A stretch of DNA of 64,000 nucleotides from Streptomyces olivaceoviridis (lineage in GTDB: Bacteria > Actinomycetota > Actinomycetes > Streptomycetales > Streptomycetaceae), in contig NZ_BMUI01000020.1 of assembly GCF_014650115.1 (NCBI RefSeq), positions 1 through 64,000 of the forward strand, written 5' to 3'. The translations under genes were made by a program, and so were the position numbers. Positions 23,234 through 33,247 of this stretch are shown one piece after another. The notes below the pieces were generated by a model. It saw only the letters and a list, made by a program, of their open reading frames with translations. It ran no database searches and was not told the origin of the DNA. The number at the start of each line of letters is the position of its first letter. Positions within the stretch are counted from its first letter, which is position 1.

Positions 23234-24439
23234 ATGCCGTCAGCCCTCACCACCCGCCAGGCGCCCGGACTCCGGGCCCCCGCCCGCGAGCGGTCCGCCT
23301 CCGGCTCCCTCTTCCTCCTGCTGATCGCCGTCTGCACCGCCGTCACGGCCGCCAACATCTACCTCGCGGCTCCGCTGCTGCCGCTGATCGCCCACGACTT
23401 CGGCACGACCCCCTCGGCCGTGGCCTGGATCGCCTCGGTCGCCCAGCTCGGCTACGCGGCCGGTCTGCTCTTCTTCGCCCCGCTCGGCGACCGGGTCAAC
23501 CGGCGCCGTCTCGTCGCCTGGCTTTCCGTGGCCACCACCGTCGCGCTGCTCGTCGCGGCCCTGGCCCCGGGCACCGCGGCCCTCGCCGCCGCCGTGTTCG
23601 TCGCCGCCGCGGCGACCGTCGTACCGCAGTTGCTCGTCCCGCTCGTCGCCGCGCGCGCCCCGGAGAACCGGCGCGCCCAGCATGTCGCGGCCGTGATCGC
23701 CGGGCTGTTCACGGGCATAGTCGCCGCCCGTGTCGTCGGCGGTCTGGCCGGACAGGCCTTCGGCTGGCGCTGGGTGTTCGGCGGGTCCGCCGTGCTGACG
23801 CTCGCCCTCGGGCTGGCCACCGCCCTGGCCCTGCCGGTCGAGCGGCGGGTGCGTGCGGGCGGGCTGTTCTCCGGGATCGCGGAGCTGCCGGGGCTGCTGC
23901 GCCGCTCGCCCGACCTGTGGCGGGCGTGCCTGCGGCAGGCGGGGATGTTCGGTGCGTGGAGCGCCCTGTGGACCTCCCTCGCGCTGCTGCTGACCGGCCA
24001 CGGCTACGGCCTGTCCACAGCGACCGCCGGGCTCTTCGGCCTCTTCGGCCTGACCGCCAGCGCGGTGGCGCCGCTGGCGGGGGGCCTGGTGGACCGGTTC
24101 GGCGCGGCGCGGGTCGTGGGAACCGCGTATGTGCTGGCCGCCGTTGCCGTACCGCTGTTCTGGTTCGGTGGGCATGTGCTGGCGGCGCTGTTCGCCGCCG
24201 CGATCGTGATACACGCGGCCCTGGTCGCCTCCCATGTCGCCAACCAGACCCTGGCGCTGACGACGACGTCCACGCCGGCCACCGCGAACACGGCCTACGT
24301 GGTCTCCGGCTTCGCCGGCGGCGCCCTCGCCTCCGCCGTCGCGGGGCCGGCCTTCGGCCACTGGGGCTGGACCGGGGTGTGCGCGGTGGCGGGGGTGTGG
24401 CTGGTGCTGGGCTGGACCACGACAGCGCGGAGGCGGTGA
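23234..24439 (+). CDS. MFS drug exporter
   Basis: 401 aa, ATG; GGAGCAGCTCCGCC upstream. Twelve hydrophobic helices. The loop between helices 2 and 3 carries the MFS signature (FFAPLGDRVNRRRLVAWLS), and helix 5 GLFTGIVAARVVGGLAGQAF resembles the antiporter motif C. DHA1-type proton antiporter in the cell membrane, substrate unknown, controlled by the divergent TetR. Confidence 0.9.
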   Translation: MPSALTTRQAPGLRAPARERSASGSLFLLLIAVCTAVTAANIYLAAPLLPLIAHDFGTTPSAVAWIASVAQLGYAAGLLFFAPLGDRVNRRRLVAWLSVATTVALLVAALAPGTAALAAAVFVAAAATVVPQLLVPLVAARAPENRRAQHVAAVIAGLFTGIVAARVVGGLAGQAFGWRWVFGGSAVLTLALGLATALALPVERRVRAGGLFSGIAELPGLLRRSPDLWRACLRQAGMFGAWSALWTSLALLLTGHGYGLSTATAGLFGLFGLTASAVAPLAGGLVDRFGAARVVGTAYVLAAVAVPLFWFGGHVLAALFAAAIVIHAALVASHVANQTLALTTTSTPATANTAYVVSGFAGGALASAVAGPAFGHWGWTGVCAVAGVWLVLGWTTTARRR

Positions 24440-24568
24440 GGCGCGCGGCACCTGCGTGCGGTGGGGTGAGGCGGACCTGGAGCACCGGTACCTGACGGCC
24501 GCACACAGGCTAAGGGAGCGTCCGAGAGGTCTCGGCCGGCGCTGACGCCCCGACCGGTCCACGATGCC

Positions 24569-26224
<1,656 letters not shown>

Positions 26225-26248
26225 GGCGATCCTCCCGGGCGACATTGC

Positions 26249-26301
26249 CTACGCGGTAGTAGGGGGGTGCGCTGATTCTGCGCACATACCACGCGGTATG
26301 T
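26249..26301. promoter_or_regulatory. Two TACCGCG-type palindromes upstream of the acyl-CoA synthetase
   Basis: CTACGCGGTAG at 26249-26259 and ACATACCACGCGGTATGT at 26284-26301 share the CGCGGTA(G/T) arm. Together they look like a duplicated repressor site over the promoter. Confidence 0.6.
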
Positions 26302-26340
26302 CACTAGGGGGTGTGTCACTGAGGGGGAGGAAAATCCCGG

Positions 26341-26898
26341 CTAGCGGGCCAGCTCCAGTTCGGGGTCCTCGCGCAGCTTGCCCAGTGCGCGGGACACCGC
26401 CGACTTCACCGTGCCCACCGACACGCCGAGCACCTCGGCGGTCTGGGCCTCGCTGAGGTCCTCGTAGTACCGCAGGACCACCATCGCCCGCTGCCGGGCC
26501 GGCAGCCGCAGGACCGCCCGCCACATCGCGTCGCGCAGCGCCTGCCGCTCGGCGGGGTCGTCGCCGCCGGGCACGGGCTCCGGCTCGGGCAGCTCGTCGC
26601 AGGAGAACTCGTCCACTCTGCGCTTGCGCCACTGCGAGGTACGGGTGTTGAGCAGCGCCCGGCGCACATAGCCGTCGAGCGCCCGCTGGTCCTCGATCCG
26701 CTCCCAGGCCACGTATGTCTTGGCGAGCGCGGTCTGCAACAGGTCCTCGGCATCGCTCGGGTTCGCGGTCAGCGACCGCGCGGTGCGCAGCAGGACCGGC
26801 TGACGGGCCCGCACGTACGACGCGAACGACGGGTAGGCGGCAGTCCGCCGCCCGGGTGCGGCGGCGGCCGAGGCGCTGGTGCAGACGGGTGTGGTCAT
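26341..26898 (-). CDS. SigE-family ECF RNA polymerase sigma factor
   Basis: 185 aa. Sigma-2 region about 25-95 (RTARSLTANPSDAEDLLQTA, LAKTYVAWERIEDQRALDGYV) and sigma-4 about 120-180 (LRLPARQRAMVVLRYYEDLS, EVLGVSVGTVKSAVSRALGK). No anti-sigma gene adjoins it, as is common for the Streptomyces SigE-like group (SARP-independent ECF). Directs RNA polymerase to an unknown regulon. Confidence 0.92.
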   Translation of the reverse strand: MTTPVCTSASAAAAPGRRTAAYPSFASYVRARQPVLLRTARSLTANPSDAEDLLQTALAKTYVAWERIEDQRALDGYVRRALLNTRTSQWRKRRVDEFSCDELPEPEPVPGGDDPAERQALRDAMWRAVLRLPARQRAMVVLRYYEDLSEAQTAEVLGVSVGTVKSAVSRALGKLREDPELELAR

Positions 26899-27045
26899 GG
26901 CTCCACGCTAGGAGGGCCGCCCCCGGCGCGGATCGGCCGCAGGTCGCGAAGGCGAGTCCCCCTCAGGTTGTAGGGGTGGGGCTGCCTCCACCTCCTGAAG
27001 GTGGAGTGCGGGTGCGCCCCGTCTGCGGGTACGACCCTGAGGAGG

Positions 27046-28212
27046 TCAGCCGTCCGCCGTCAGGACCAGCCCCGACGTCGGCACTCCGGTACCGGCCGTC
27101 ACCAGGGTGCCGGCCGCCCCCGGGACCTGGTTCACGGCCGTGCCCCGCAGTTGGCGGACCGCCTCGGCGATGCCGTTCATGCCGTGCAGGTACGCCTCCC
27201 CGAGCTGGCCCCCGTGGGTGTTCAGCGGCAGCCGCCGCTCCGCCACGAAGTCCGCCGCCTCCCCCCTGCCGCAGAACCCGAACTCCTCCAGCTGCATCAG
27301 CACGAACGGGGTGAAGTGGTCGTACAGGATGCCCACGTCGATGCCGTCCGGGCCGAGCCCCGAGGTGCGCCAGAGCTGGCGGGCCACCGCGCCCGCCTCC
27401 GGCAGGCCGGTCAGGCCGTCCCGGTAGAAGCTGGTCATCTGCTCCTGCGCACGGCCCGCGCCCTGGGCCGCCGCGGCGATCACGGCGGGCGGACGCGGCA
27501 GGTCCCGGGCCCGCTCCACGGAGGTGACGACGACCGCCTGGCCGCCGTCGGTCTCCTGGCAGCAGTCCAGCAGGCGCAGCGGTTCGGCGATCCAGCGGGA
27601 GGCGGCGTGGTCGGCGAGGGTGATCGGGCGGCCGTGGAACCAGGCGGCCGGATTGGTCGCCGCGTACCCGCGGTCCACCACGGCCACGTGCCCGAACGCC
27701 TCCGGTGTCAGCCCGTAGGCGTGCAGATAGCGCCGGGCCGCCATCGCCACCCAGGACGCCGGGGTGAGCAGCCCGAACGGCAGCGTCCAGCCGAGCGCCG
27801 CCCCCTCCGCCGACGGCTCCCGGTGCTGCACCCCCGCACCGAACCGGCGGCCCGACCGCTCGTTGAAGGCCCGGTAGCAGACCACCACCTCGGCCACGCC
27901 CGCGGCCACCGCGAGGGCCGCCTGCTGGACGGTGGCGCAGGCCGCCCCGCCGCCGTAGTGCACCCGGGAGAAGAAGGACAGCTCGCCCATCCCGCATGCC
28001 TGGGCCACGGTGATCTCCGGGCTGGTGTCCATCGTGAACGTCACCAGCCCGTCCACGTCGGCCGGGGTGAGCCCGGCGTCGTCGAGCGCGGCCCGTACGG
28101 CCTCCACCGCGAGCCGGAGTTCGCTGCGGCCGGAGTCCTTGGAGAACTCGGTGGCGCCGATGCCGGCGATCGCCGCGCGTCCGCCGAGGGTGTCGCGGGT
28201 GCGCAGGCTCAT
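27046..28212 (-). CDS. Thiolase-fold lipid-transfer protein, Ltp2-type aldolase
   Basis: 388 aa. Non-condensing thiolase fold: AAIAGIGATEFSKDSGRSEL, GGGAACATVQQAALAVAAGV, HGGQLGEAYLHGMNGIAEAV, GTLVTAGTGVP. Lacks a classic KAS/thiolase triad. In actinobacteria this family with adjacent MaoC and DUF35 proteins forms the Ltp2-ChsH2 retro-aldolase that removes the last side-chain carbons of sterol acyl-CoA. Start ATG overlaps the stop of the MaoC gene (ATGA). Alternative role: another acyl-CoA aldol cleavage. Confidence 0.85.
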   Translation of the reverse strand: MSLRTRDTLGGRAAIAGIGATEFSKDSGRSELRLAVEAVRAALDDAGLTPADVDGLVTFTMDTSPEITVAQACGMGELSFFSRVHYGGGAACATVQQAALAVAAGVAEVVVCYRAFNERSGRRFGAGVQHREPSAEGAALGWTLPFGLLTPASWVAMAARRYLHAYGLTPEAFGHVAVVDRGYAATNPAAWFHGRPITLADHAASRWIAEPLRLLDCCQETDGGQAVVVTSVERARDLPRPPAVIAAAAQGAGRAQEQMTSFYRDGLTGLPEAGAVARQLWRTSGLGPDGIDVGILYDHFTPFVLMQLEEFGFCGRGEAADFVAERRLPLNTHGGQLGEAYLHGMNGIAEAVRQLRGTAVNQVPGAAGTLVTAGTGVPTSGLVLTADG

Positions 28213-28601
28213 GATCCGGCCCCCGGGACCGTGACCGTCACCGTGCCCGTCACATGGTCGCCGAGACCGTTGGCCCCGACGACCCGGACGACGGCCGTGT
28301 CGCCGTCGACCTCCTCGACCCTGCCGGTCAGCACCATGGTGTCCCCCGGGTGGTTGGGCGCGCCCAGCCTGACGGCGACCCCGCGGAGCACCGCCGTGGG
28401 GCCGAAGTGGTCGGTGACGTACCGGCCGACCAGGCCGTTCGTCGTCAGGATGTTCATGAAGACGTCCGGGGCGCCCTTCTGCCGGGCCAGCTCCGGGTCG
28501 TGGTGGACGTCCTGGTAGTCCCGGGAGGCGAGGGCGCCCGCCACGATCAGGGTGCGGGTCACCGGGATCTCCAGCGGCGCCAGCCGCTCACCGGCCCTCA
28601 C
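28209..28601 (-). CDS. MaoC-like enoyl-CoA hydratase subunit (ChsH1-type)
   Basis: 130 aa, GTG start in a GTGA overlap with the upstream gene. Hot-dog fold: SRDYQDVHHDPELARQKGAP with the Asp-His of MaoC hydratases, NILTTNGLVGRYVTDHFGPT. Pairs with the larger MaoC/DUF35 protein to hydrate a 3-oxo-steroid-type enoyl-CoA before aldol cleavage by the Ltp2-like enzyme. Stop overlaps the next gene, so all three are stoichiometrically coupled. Confidence 0.85.
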   Translation of the reverse strand: MRAGERLAPLEIPVTRTLIVAGALASRDYQDVHHDPELARQKGAPDVFMNILTTNGLVGRYVTDHFGPTAVLRGVAVRLGAPNHPGDTMVLTGRVEEVDGDTAVVRVVGANGLGDHVTGTVTVTVPGAGS

Positions 28602-29509
28602 CGGTCCACCACCCGGAACACCGGCAGGGTCAGCTCCTCGTCGCACCGCAGGAACTCCACCCGTACCGGCAGCCCGATCCGCACCTTGTCGTACGGCACC
28701 CCGACCACGTCGCTCACCATCCGCACGCCCTCGGCGAGTTCGATCAGGCCGACGGCGTACGGGGGGTCGAAGGCCGGGAAGGGCGGGTGGTGCTGCACCA
28801 CGTACGAGTGGACCGTGCCCTCGCCGCTCGCCTCCACCGTGTCCCAGTCCGGGCTTCCGCAGGCGTTGCAGCCCGGCAGCCAGGGGTGGCGCGGGGTGCC
28901 GCAGCCCGTGCAGCGCTGGAGGAGGAGCCGGTGCTCGGCCACGCCCTGCCAGAAGCCGGCGTTGTCCCGGTTGACCACCGGGCGGGGGCGGCGGGCCCGG
29001 GGCCCGCGGGGCGCGGGGGCGTACTTGAGGATGCGCAGGCGGTGGACGCCCGCCGGTTCGCCGTCCGCCCGGATGTCCATGCGGGTGGTGACGAAGTAGC
29101 CCGTGCCCAGTCTGGTCGTCTTGCGGGCGGACACGTGCTCGATGACCGTGTCGAAGGTGATCTCGTCGCCCGGTCGCAGGGGCCGCAGGTACCCCTGCTC
29201 GCAGTCGGTGGCCACCACGGCGGTGCAGCCCGCCGCGTCCAGCAGGCCGAGGAGTTCGTCGTACGCGCCGCTGCGGCCCTGGTGTCCGCTGAGGCCGCCC
29301 ATCGTCCAGGCCTGGAGCATGGTGGGCGGGGCGATGGCGTCCGGGCCGGTGTAGGCGGGGTTGGTGTCTCCCAGCGCCTCGCACCAGTGCCGGATCATCG
29401 GGGCGTTCACCGGGTCCTTGCCCACGCCCGCGACGGCGGCCGGCCGGCCCTCGAACGCCTTCAGCCGCGCGCCCAGTTCGTCGTCCACCCGCTCGTCGCC
29501 CACCGGCAC
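28598..29509 (-). CDS. MaoC N-terminal / DUF35 OB-fold fusion (ChsH2-type)
   Basis: 303 aa. Residues 10-165 form a MaoC-like hot dog (PMIRHWCEALGDTNPAYTGP, GYLRPLRPGDEITFDTVIEH); residues 185-300 are the DUF35 part with a rubredoxin-like zinc knuckle (LQRCTGCGTPRHPWLPGCNACG) and an OB fold. This is the architecture of ChsH2, which hydrates with ChsH1 and docks Ltp2 through DUF35. Start is GTG 29509 or GTG 29503; AGGGGG spacing favours the second. A TetR-type palindrome lies 24 bp upstream. Confidence 0.87.
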   Translation of the reverse strand: MPVGDERVDDELGARLKAFEGRPAAVAGVGKDPVNAPMIRHWCEALGDTNPAYTGPDAIAPPTMLQAWTMGGLSGHQGRSGAYDELLGLLDAAGCTAVVATDCEQGYLRPLRPGDEITFDTVIEHVSARKTTRLGTGYFVTTRMDIRADGEPAGVHRLRILKYAPAPRGPRARRPRPVVNRDNAGFWQGVAEHRLLLQRCTGCGTPRHPWLPGCNACGSPDWDTVEASGEGTVHSYVVQHHPPFPAFDPPYAVGLIELAEGVRMVSDVVGVPYDKVRIGLPVRVEFLRCDEELTLPVFRVVDR

Positions 29510-29532
29510 CCCCTGATCCGACCAGACGGTTT

Positions 29533-29547
29533 CTGACTGTCCGTCAG
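29533..29547. promoter_or_regulatory. TetR-type operator of the steroid operon
   Basis: CTGACTGTCCGTCAG: arms CTGAC/GTCAG around TGTCC, just upstream of the first gene of the MaoC/aldolase operon. Regulator not in the window. Confidence 0.6.
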
Positions 29548-29693
29548 ATCGCGTGGGGTGTCAAGGCCGGCGGCGGCCGGACCGGACCGGGCGAACGCCG
29601 GCGCGGCGGTACCGGAGCACCGCCGCGCCGATGTGTTGCGACCCCGAAGCACACCCCGCGAGCGCCCTCCTCATGAGGACCCTCGCCCCCGGC

Positions 29694-30005
29694 TCACCAG
29701 AGCCGCGTGAAGTTGACGTCGACGTTCCCGTTGCCCTGCCGGATGGCCGTGAACGCGGAACCGTTGACCTGGGCGGTGTTGCTCTGGTTCGAGGCGCCGG
29801 AACCCACCGCGTTCTGGTTCGTGGTGGAGGAGTTGCCGTTGTTGTCGTCGCCGACCCCGCTGCCGAGGACGGCCCCCACGCCCGAGTTCGATCCGTCGTC
29901 CGCGAGGGCGCCGTTGTCCGCCGTCGCGACGCCGGCGAAGAGGGCGGCTGCGAGCGGGAGAGCGGAGACGGCGGCGAGAACGCGGGCGGTACGGATGCTT
30001 GCCAT
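29694..30005 (-). CDS. Small secreted Asn/Gln/Ser/Gly-rich protein
   Basis: 103 aa with GGAGGAACAC before the ATG. Signal peptide RTARVLAAVSALPLAAALFA ending GVATA about residue 29. The mature 74 residues are rich in Asn, Gly, Ser and Gln, no cysteine, with NQNAVGSGASNQSNTAQVNG then AIRQGNGNVDV, faintly like curlin repeats (QxGxxN). Role unknown; surface or matrix protein is inference. Confidence 0.75.
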   Translation of the reverse strand: MASIRTARVLAAVSALPLAAALFAGVATADNGALADDGSNSGVGAVLGSGVGDDNNGNSSTTNQNAVGSGASNQSNTAQVNGSAFTAIRQGNGNVDVNFTRLW

Positions 30006-30374
30006 GTGTTCCTCCAGAACCAAGCACTCTGCGGCCCTAGGGCCGGACGTACATGTACTACGGCTGGTGACAGGGCGGTTGGCCGACCGCCTTGACTGTC
30101 GTGGACGACGTCGCGCCTCCAGAGTTGCCCACCGGATCCCCGGCGAACCGTCCTGGAAGCCGCGATTCGCACGCAAGCGTGATGACAAGTCGATAAACCC
30201 CTATCGCCTTCTTTAGGCACATCTACCCCTGGAGCCACGCTTCACATGACCTCCCGACCTCAAGCGACACAGGGGATGAATCGTTCCGGCAGCCTTCCGG
30301 CCACTCCGCCCGTCACCGGCGCGTCACGCCTGCCCGCCCTTCCCATTTTCGAACAGGTGTACGAACATGGAGGC
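30006..30374. other. Divergent promoter region
   Basis: About 370 bp between the secreted-protein gene (-) and the Prim-Pol-like gene (+). It must hold both promoters; no RNA or further gene is evident. An in-frame ATG at 30246 would extend the Prim-Pol-like gene but lacks a ribosome binding site. Confidence 0.5.
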
Positions 30375-31247
30375 ATGGCCACCATCGACCGGCAGGCCAC
30401 GACGCTGGCCCTCGCACACGCCCTGTCAGCCGCCGAACGCGGACTGGCCGTGATCCCCCTGTCCCGGACGAAGCTCCCGGCCCTGCGCTCCCCGCACCGC
30501 GACGACCCGGACCCGGCGGGGCGGCCCTGCCACAGCGAGTGCGGCCGTTTCGGCCACGGCGTGTACGACGCCTCCACCGACCCCGTCCGCATCCGCGAGC
30601 TCTTCGCCGCCGCGCCCCGGGCCACCGGCTACGGCATCGCCTGCGGGCTGCCCCCGTACCACCTGATCGGCGTCGACCTGGACACCAAGTCCGGCACGGA
30701 CTCCTCGGCCGCCCTGCGGGAACTGGCCCTGCGCCATCTGTTCACGATCCCGGAGACGGTCGTGGTCCTCACCCCGAGCGGCGGCCGTCACCTCTGGCTG
30801 ACCGGCCCGCCCGACACCGTCGTACCGAACTCGGCCGGCCGGCTCGCCCCCGGCATCGACATCCGGGGCGCCGGCGGTTACCTCGTCGGCCCCGGCTCCC
30901 GCACCGACCACGGCGTCTACACCGCCGCGCCCGGCACGGCCGGCCTCGCCCCGGCCTCCTGCCCGCCGTCCCTCCTGCGGCTCCTGCTGCCCCCGCCCCG
31001 CGCACCCCACCCCACCCGCCCGGCGGCGGGCGACCACGGACAGGGACTGGTCCAGTTCGTGCTCGCCGCGCACGAGGGGCAGCGCAACACCCGCCTGTTC
31101 TGGGCGGCCTGCCGCGCCTACGAGAACGGCATCGGGCCCGCCCTGGCGGACCCCCTCGTGGCCGCCGCCCGCGACACCGGCCTCACCGAACGCGAGGCCC
31201 GCGCCACGATCGCGTCGGCGGCCCGACTGACGGGGCACCGGCCGTGA
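30375..31247 (+). CDS. Prim-Pol N-terminal-type protein
   Basis: 290 aa from ATG 30375. Residues about 15-190 match the bifunctional primase/polymerase N-terminal fold: ERGLAVIPLSRTKLPAL, GYGIACGLPPYHLIGVDLDT (catalytic Asp pair in VDLD), TPSGGRHLWL (His), GIDIRGAGGYLVGPGS. No helicase domain follows. In replicons such domains prime DNA; chromosomal single-domain copies in Streptomyces have no proven role. Start is uncertain: GGAGG is only one base from the ATG. Confidence 0.8.
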   Translation: MATIDRQATTLALAHALSAAERGLAVIPLSRTKLPALRSPHRDDPDPAGRPCHSECGRFGHGVYDASTDPVRIRELFAAAPRATGYGIACGLPPYHLIGVDLDTKSGTDSSAALRELALRHLFTIPETVVVLTPSGGRHLWLTGPPDTVVPNSAGRLAPGIDIRGAGGYLVGPGSRTDHGVYTAAPGTAGLAPASCPPSLLRLLLPPPRAPHPTRPAAGDHGQGLVQFVLAAHEGQRNTRLFWAACRAYENGIGPALADPLVAAARDTGLTEREARATIASAARLTGHRP

Positions 31248-31368
31248 GGCCGGCGCCGAGCCATGGACCTCTCCGCGACAGGATCTCAGCGGGCCATCCC
31301 CGCGGCGGCGGTCTCCTGCCACTCGGCGCAGCGGGACCCCGCGCGCGGGCGGACACCGCTCAGCACGC

Positions 31369-31401
31369 CGGCCCCTGACCGTTTCACCTGGTCAGGGGCC
31401 G
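31369..31401. terminator. Terminator of tRNA-Ser(TGA)
   Basis: CGGCCCCTGACC / GGTCAGGGGCCG, perfect 12-bp stem with a 9-nt loop, 10 bp after the tRNA 3' end on the minus strand. It may also stop the Prim-Pol gene transcript. Confidence 0.85.
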
Positions 31402-31411
31402 TGCGTCTCTG

Positions 31412-31496
31412 CGGTGGGTGTGGGATTTGAACCCACGGTGACTCGCGCCACGACGGTTTTCAAGACCGTTCCCTTAGGCCGCTCGGGCAACCCACC
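31412..31496 (-). tRNA. tRNA-Ser (anticodon TGA)
   Basis: 85 nt class II tRNA. Acceptor GGTGGGT/ACCCACC, discriminator G; anticodon stem ACGGT/ACCGT with loop CTTGAAA, anticodon TGA; variable arm CGTGGCGCGAGTCACC; T arm GTGGG-TTCAAAT-CCCAC. Confidence 0.95.
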
Positions 31497-31572
31497 TCGC
31501 CCGCCCACCAGGGGCGGAGCGGGTACAGCGTACCGGGCGCGGGCCGGGGTGTGGGGGCATGGCCCCCGTGGG

Positions 31573-33009
31573 TCAGTTGTCGCCCACCCGGGAACCCAAC
31601 GTCAGTTCCACCGTGTGCTCCTGGCCGCCCCGCTTGTAGGTGACCGTCACCTTGTCGCCCGGCTTGTGGGTCCAGATCTCGCCGATCAGGGTCGGTCCGC
31701 TGTCGATCACGTGGTCGTCGAGCTTGGTGATGACGTCACCGGGCTTGAGGCCGGCCTTGTCCGCCGGACCGCCCGTCTCGACCGCGGCGGAGCCGCCCGT
31801 GCCCTGGTCGGTGATCTGCGCGCCGTCGCTGGAGTCCGTCAGGGAGACGGACGCGCCGATGCGCGCGTACACCGGCTTGCCGGTCTTGATCAGCTGCTGG
31901 GCGACGTACTTGGCCTGGTTGATCGGGATGGCGAAGCCCAGGCCGATCGAGCCGGACTGGCCGGTGCCGAAGCCGCCGCTGCCCGTCGACTGGATCGCGG
32001 AGTTGATGCCGATGACCGCGCCGGAGGCGTCCAGCAGCGGGCCGCCGGAGTTGCCGGGGTTGATGGACGCGTCGGTCTGCAGGGCGCTCATGTACGACGC
32101 CTTGCTGCTGGAACTGCCGTCGCTGGAGGCCACCGGGCGGTTCTTGGCGCTGATGATGCCCGTGGTGACCGTGTTGGACAGGCCGAAGGGAGCGCCGATG
32201 GCGATGGTCTCGTCGCCGACGGCCACCTTGTCGGAGTCGCCGAGGGCGAGCGGCTTCAGGTCGGAGGGGGCGTTCTTGAGCTTGATGACCGCGACGTCGT
32301 AGCCCTGCGCGTGGCCGACGACCTCGGCGTCGTACTTCTTGCCGTTCGGGAAGGTGGCCGTCAGCTTGCCGCCGTCCACGGCGTCCGCCACCACGTGGTT
32401 GTTGGTGACGATGTGGCCCTGGGTGTCGAAGACGAACCCGGTGCCCGTGCCGCCCTCGCCGTTGGTGCTCTCCGCCTCGATGGTCACCGTGCTGGGCAGC
32501 GCCTTGGAGGCCACGCCGGCGATCGTCCCCGGCGCGCGCTTGACCTGCGTGACGCCGCCGTCGGACGCGGAGACGGTGGTGGAGCCCCGGTCGTCCCGGT
32601 CCTTGGCCAGGGTGTAGCCGAGACCGCTGCCCAGGCCGCCCGCCACCAGCGCGGCCACCAGGACCGCCGCGACCAGTCCGCCGCGTCCGCCGCGCGGCTT
32701 GGGGGCGGGCTGCTGGTAGGTGCTTCCCCAGCCGGCGCCCGCGCCGCCGGAACCGCCGTCGGCGTAGGCCGGGGTGGCAGGCGGCGGAGGCGGCCAGGAG
32801 CCGTCGGGGGCCGGGCCGGGCTGGTACGCGGGGCCGTGGTCCGCCGCCGCGGAGGCCGCCGGGGCCTCGTGGGGCACGGGCGGGAGCGGAGCCGTCGGCG
32901 CGTTCCCCTCAGGCGCGGGGCCCTGCGGGGACGCGGCGGGAGAGGCCATCGGCACGGGAGGCGCGGACGGCGCCGGGGGTACCGCGTTGCCCTCGTTCTC
33001 GGTGCTCAC
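31573..33009 (-). CDS. HtrA/DegP-type membrane-anchored serine protease with PDZ
   Basis: 478 aa. Long Pro/Ala-rich cytoplasmic N-terminus (1-105), one membrane helix (GGLVAAVLVAALVAGGLGSG), trypsin-like domain 150-355 with His in IVTNNHVV, Asp in GYDVAVIKL and Ser in PGNSGGPL, then a PDZ domain about 375-470 (GPADKAGLKPGDVITKLDDH). It degrades misfolded extracytoplasmic proteins on the outside of the membrane. Monocistronic; divergent from the GDPD gene across an AT-rich promoter. Confidence 0.93.
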   Translation of the reverse strand: MSTENEGNAVPPAPSAPPVPMASPAASPQGPAPEGNAPTAPLPPVPHEAPAASAAADHGPAYQPGPAPDGSWPPPPPATPAYADGGSGGAGAGWGSTYQQPAPKPRGGRGGLVAAVLVAALVAGGLGSGLGYTLAKDRDDRGSTTVSASDGGVTQVKRAPGTIAGVASKALPSTVTIEAESTNGEGGTGTGFVFDTQGHIVTNNHVVADAVDGGKLTATFPNGKKYDAEVVGHAQGYDVAVIKLKNAPSDLKPLALGDSDKVAVGDETIAIGAPFGLSNTVTTGIISAKNRPVASSDGSSSSKASYMSALQTDASINPGNSGGPLLDASGAVIGINSAIQSTGSGGFGTGQSGSIGLGFAIPINQAKYVAQQLIKTGKPVYARIGASVSLTDSSDGAQITDQGTGGSAAVETGGPADKAGLKPGDVITKLDDHVIDSGPTLIGEIWTHKPGDKVTVTYKRGGQEHTVELTLGSRVGDN

Positions 33010-33121
33010 AGGTCTTCTCCTCGATCCACGCCTGGTGTCATCGGTCGCACTGGTCTGCGGTCAGCTTTTCCCACGGGCCGTCAGAGCACCATAAGCGGTG
33101 GCTGTGGGTCCGGCGACCGTC

Positions 33122-33141
33122 TTTATATAGGTTTATATAGG
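33122..33141. repeat. AT-rich direct repeat TTTATATAGG x2
   Basis: Two adjacent copies of TTTATATAGG in the 238-bp gap between the protease and GDPD genes; strikingly AT-rich for this genome. It may include a promoter -10 region or protein site. Confidence 0.6.
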
Positions 33142-33247
33142 ATCTTCCAGGCAAAGATTTCATAAACGTGCATGCCGTATGCCCCGTTCGCCGCCCGGAC
33201 GCGCCCGCGCCGCCACGTGTACCCCGCGACGGTGGCACCATGACGCG

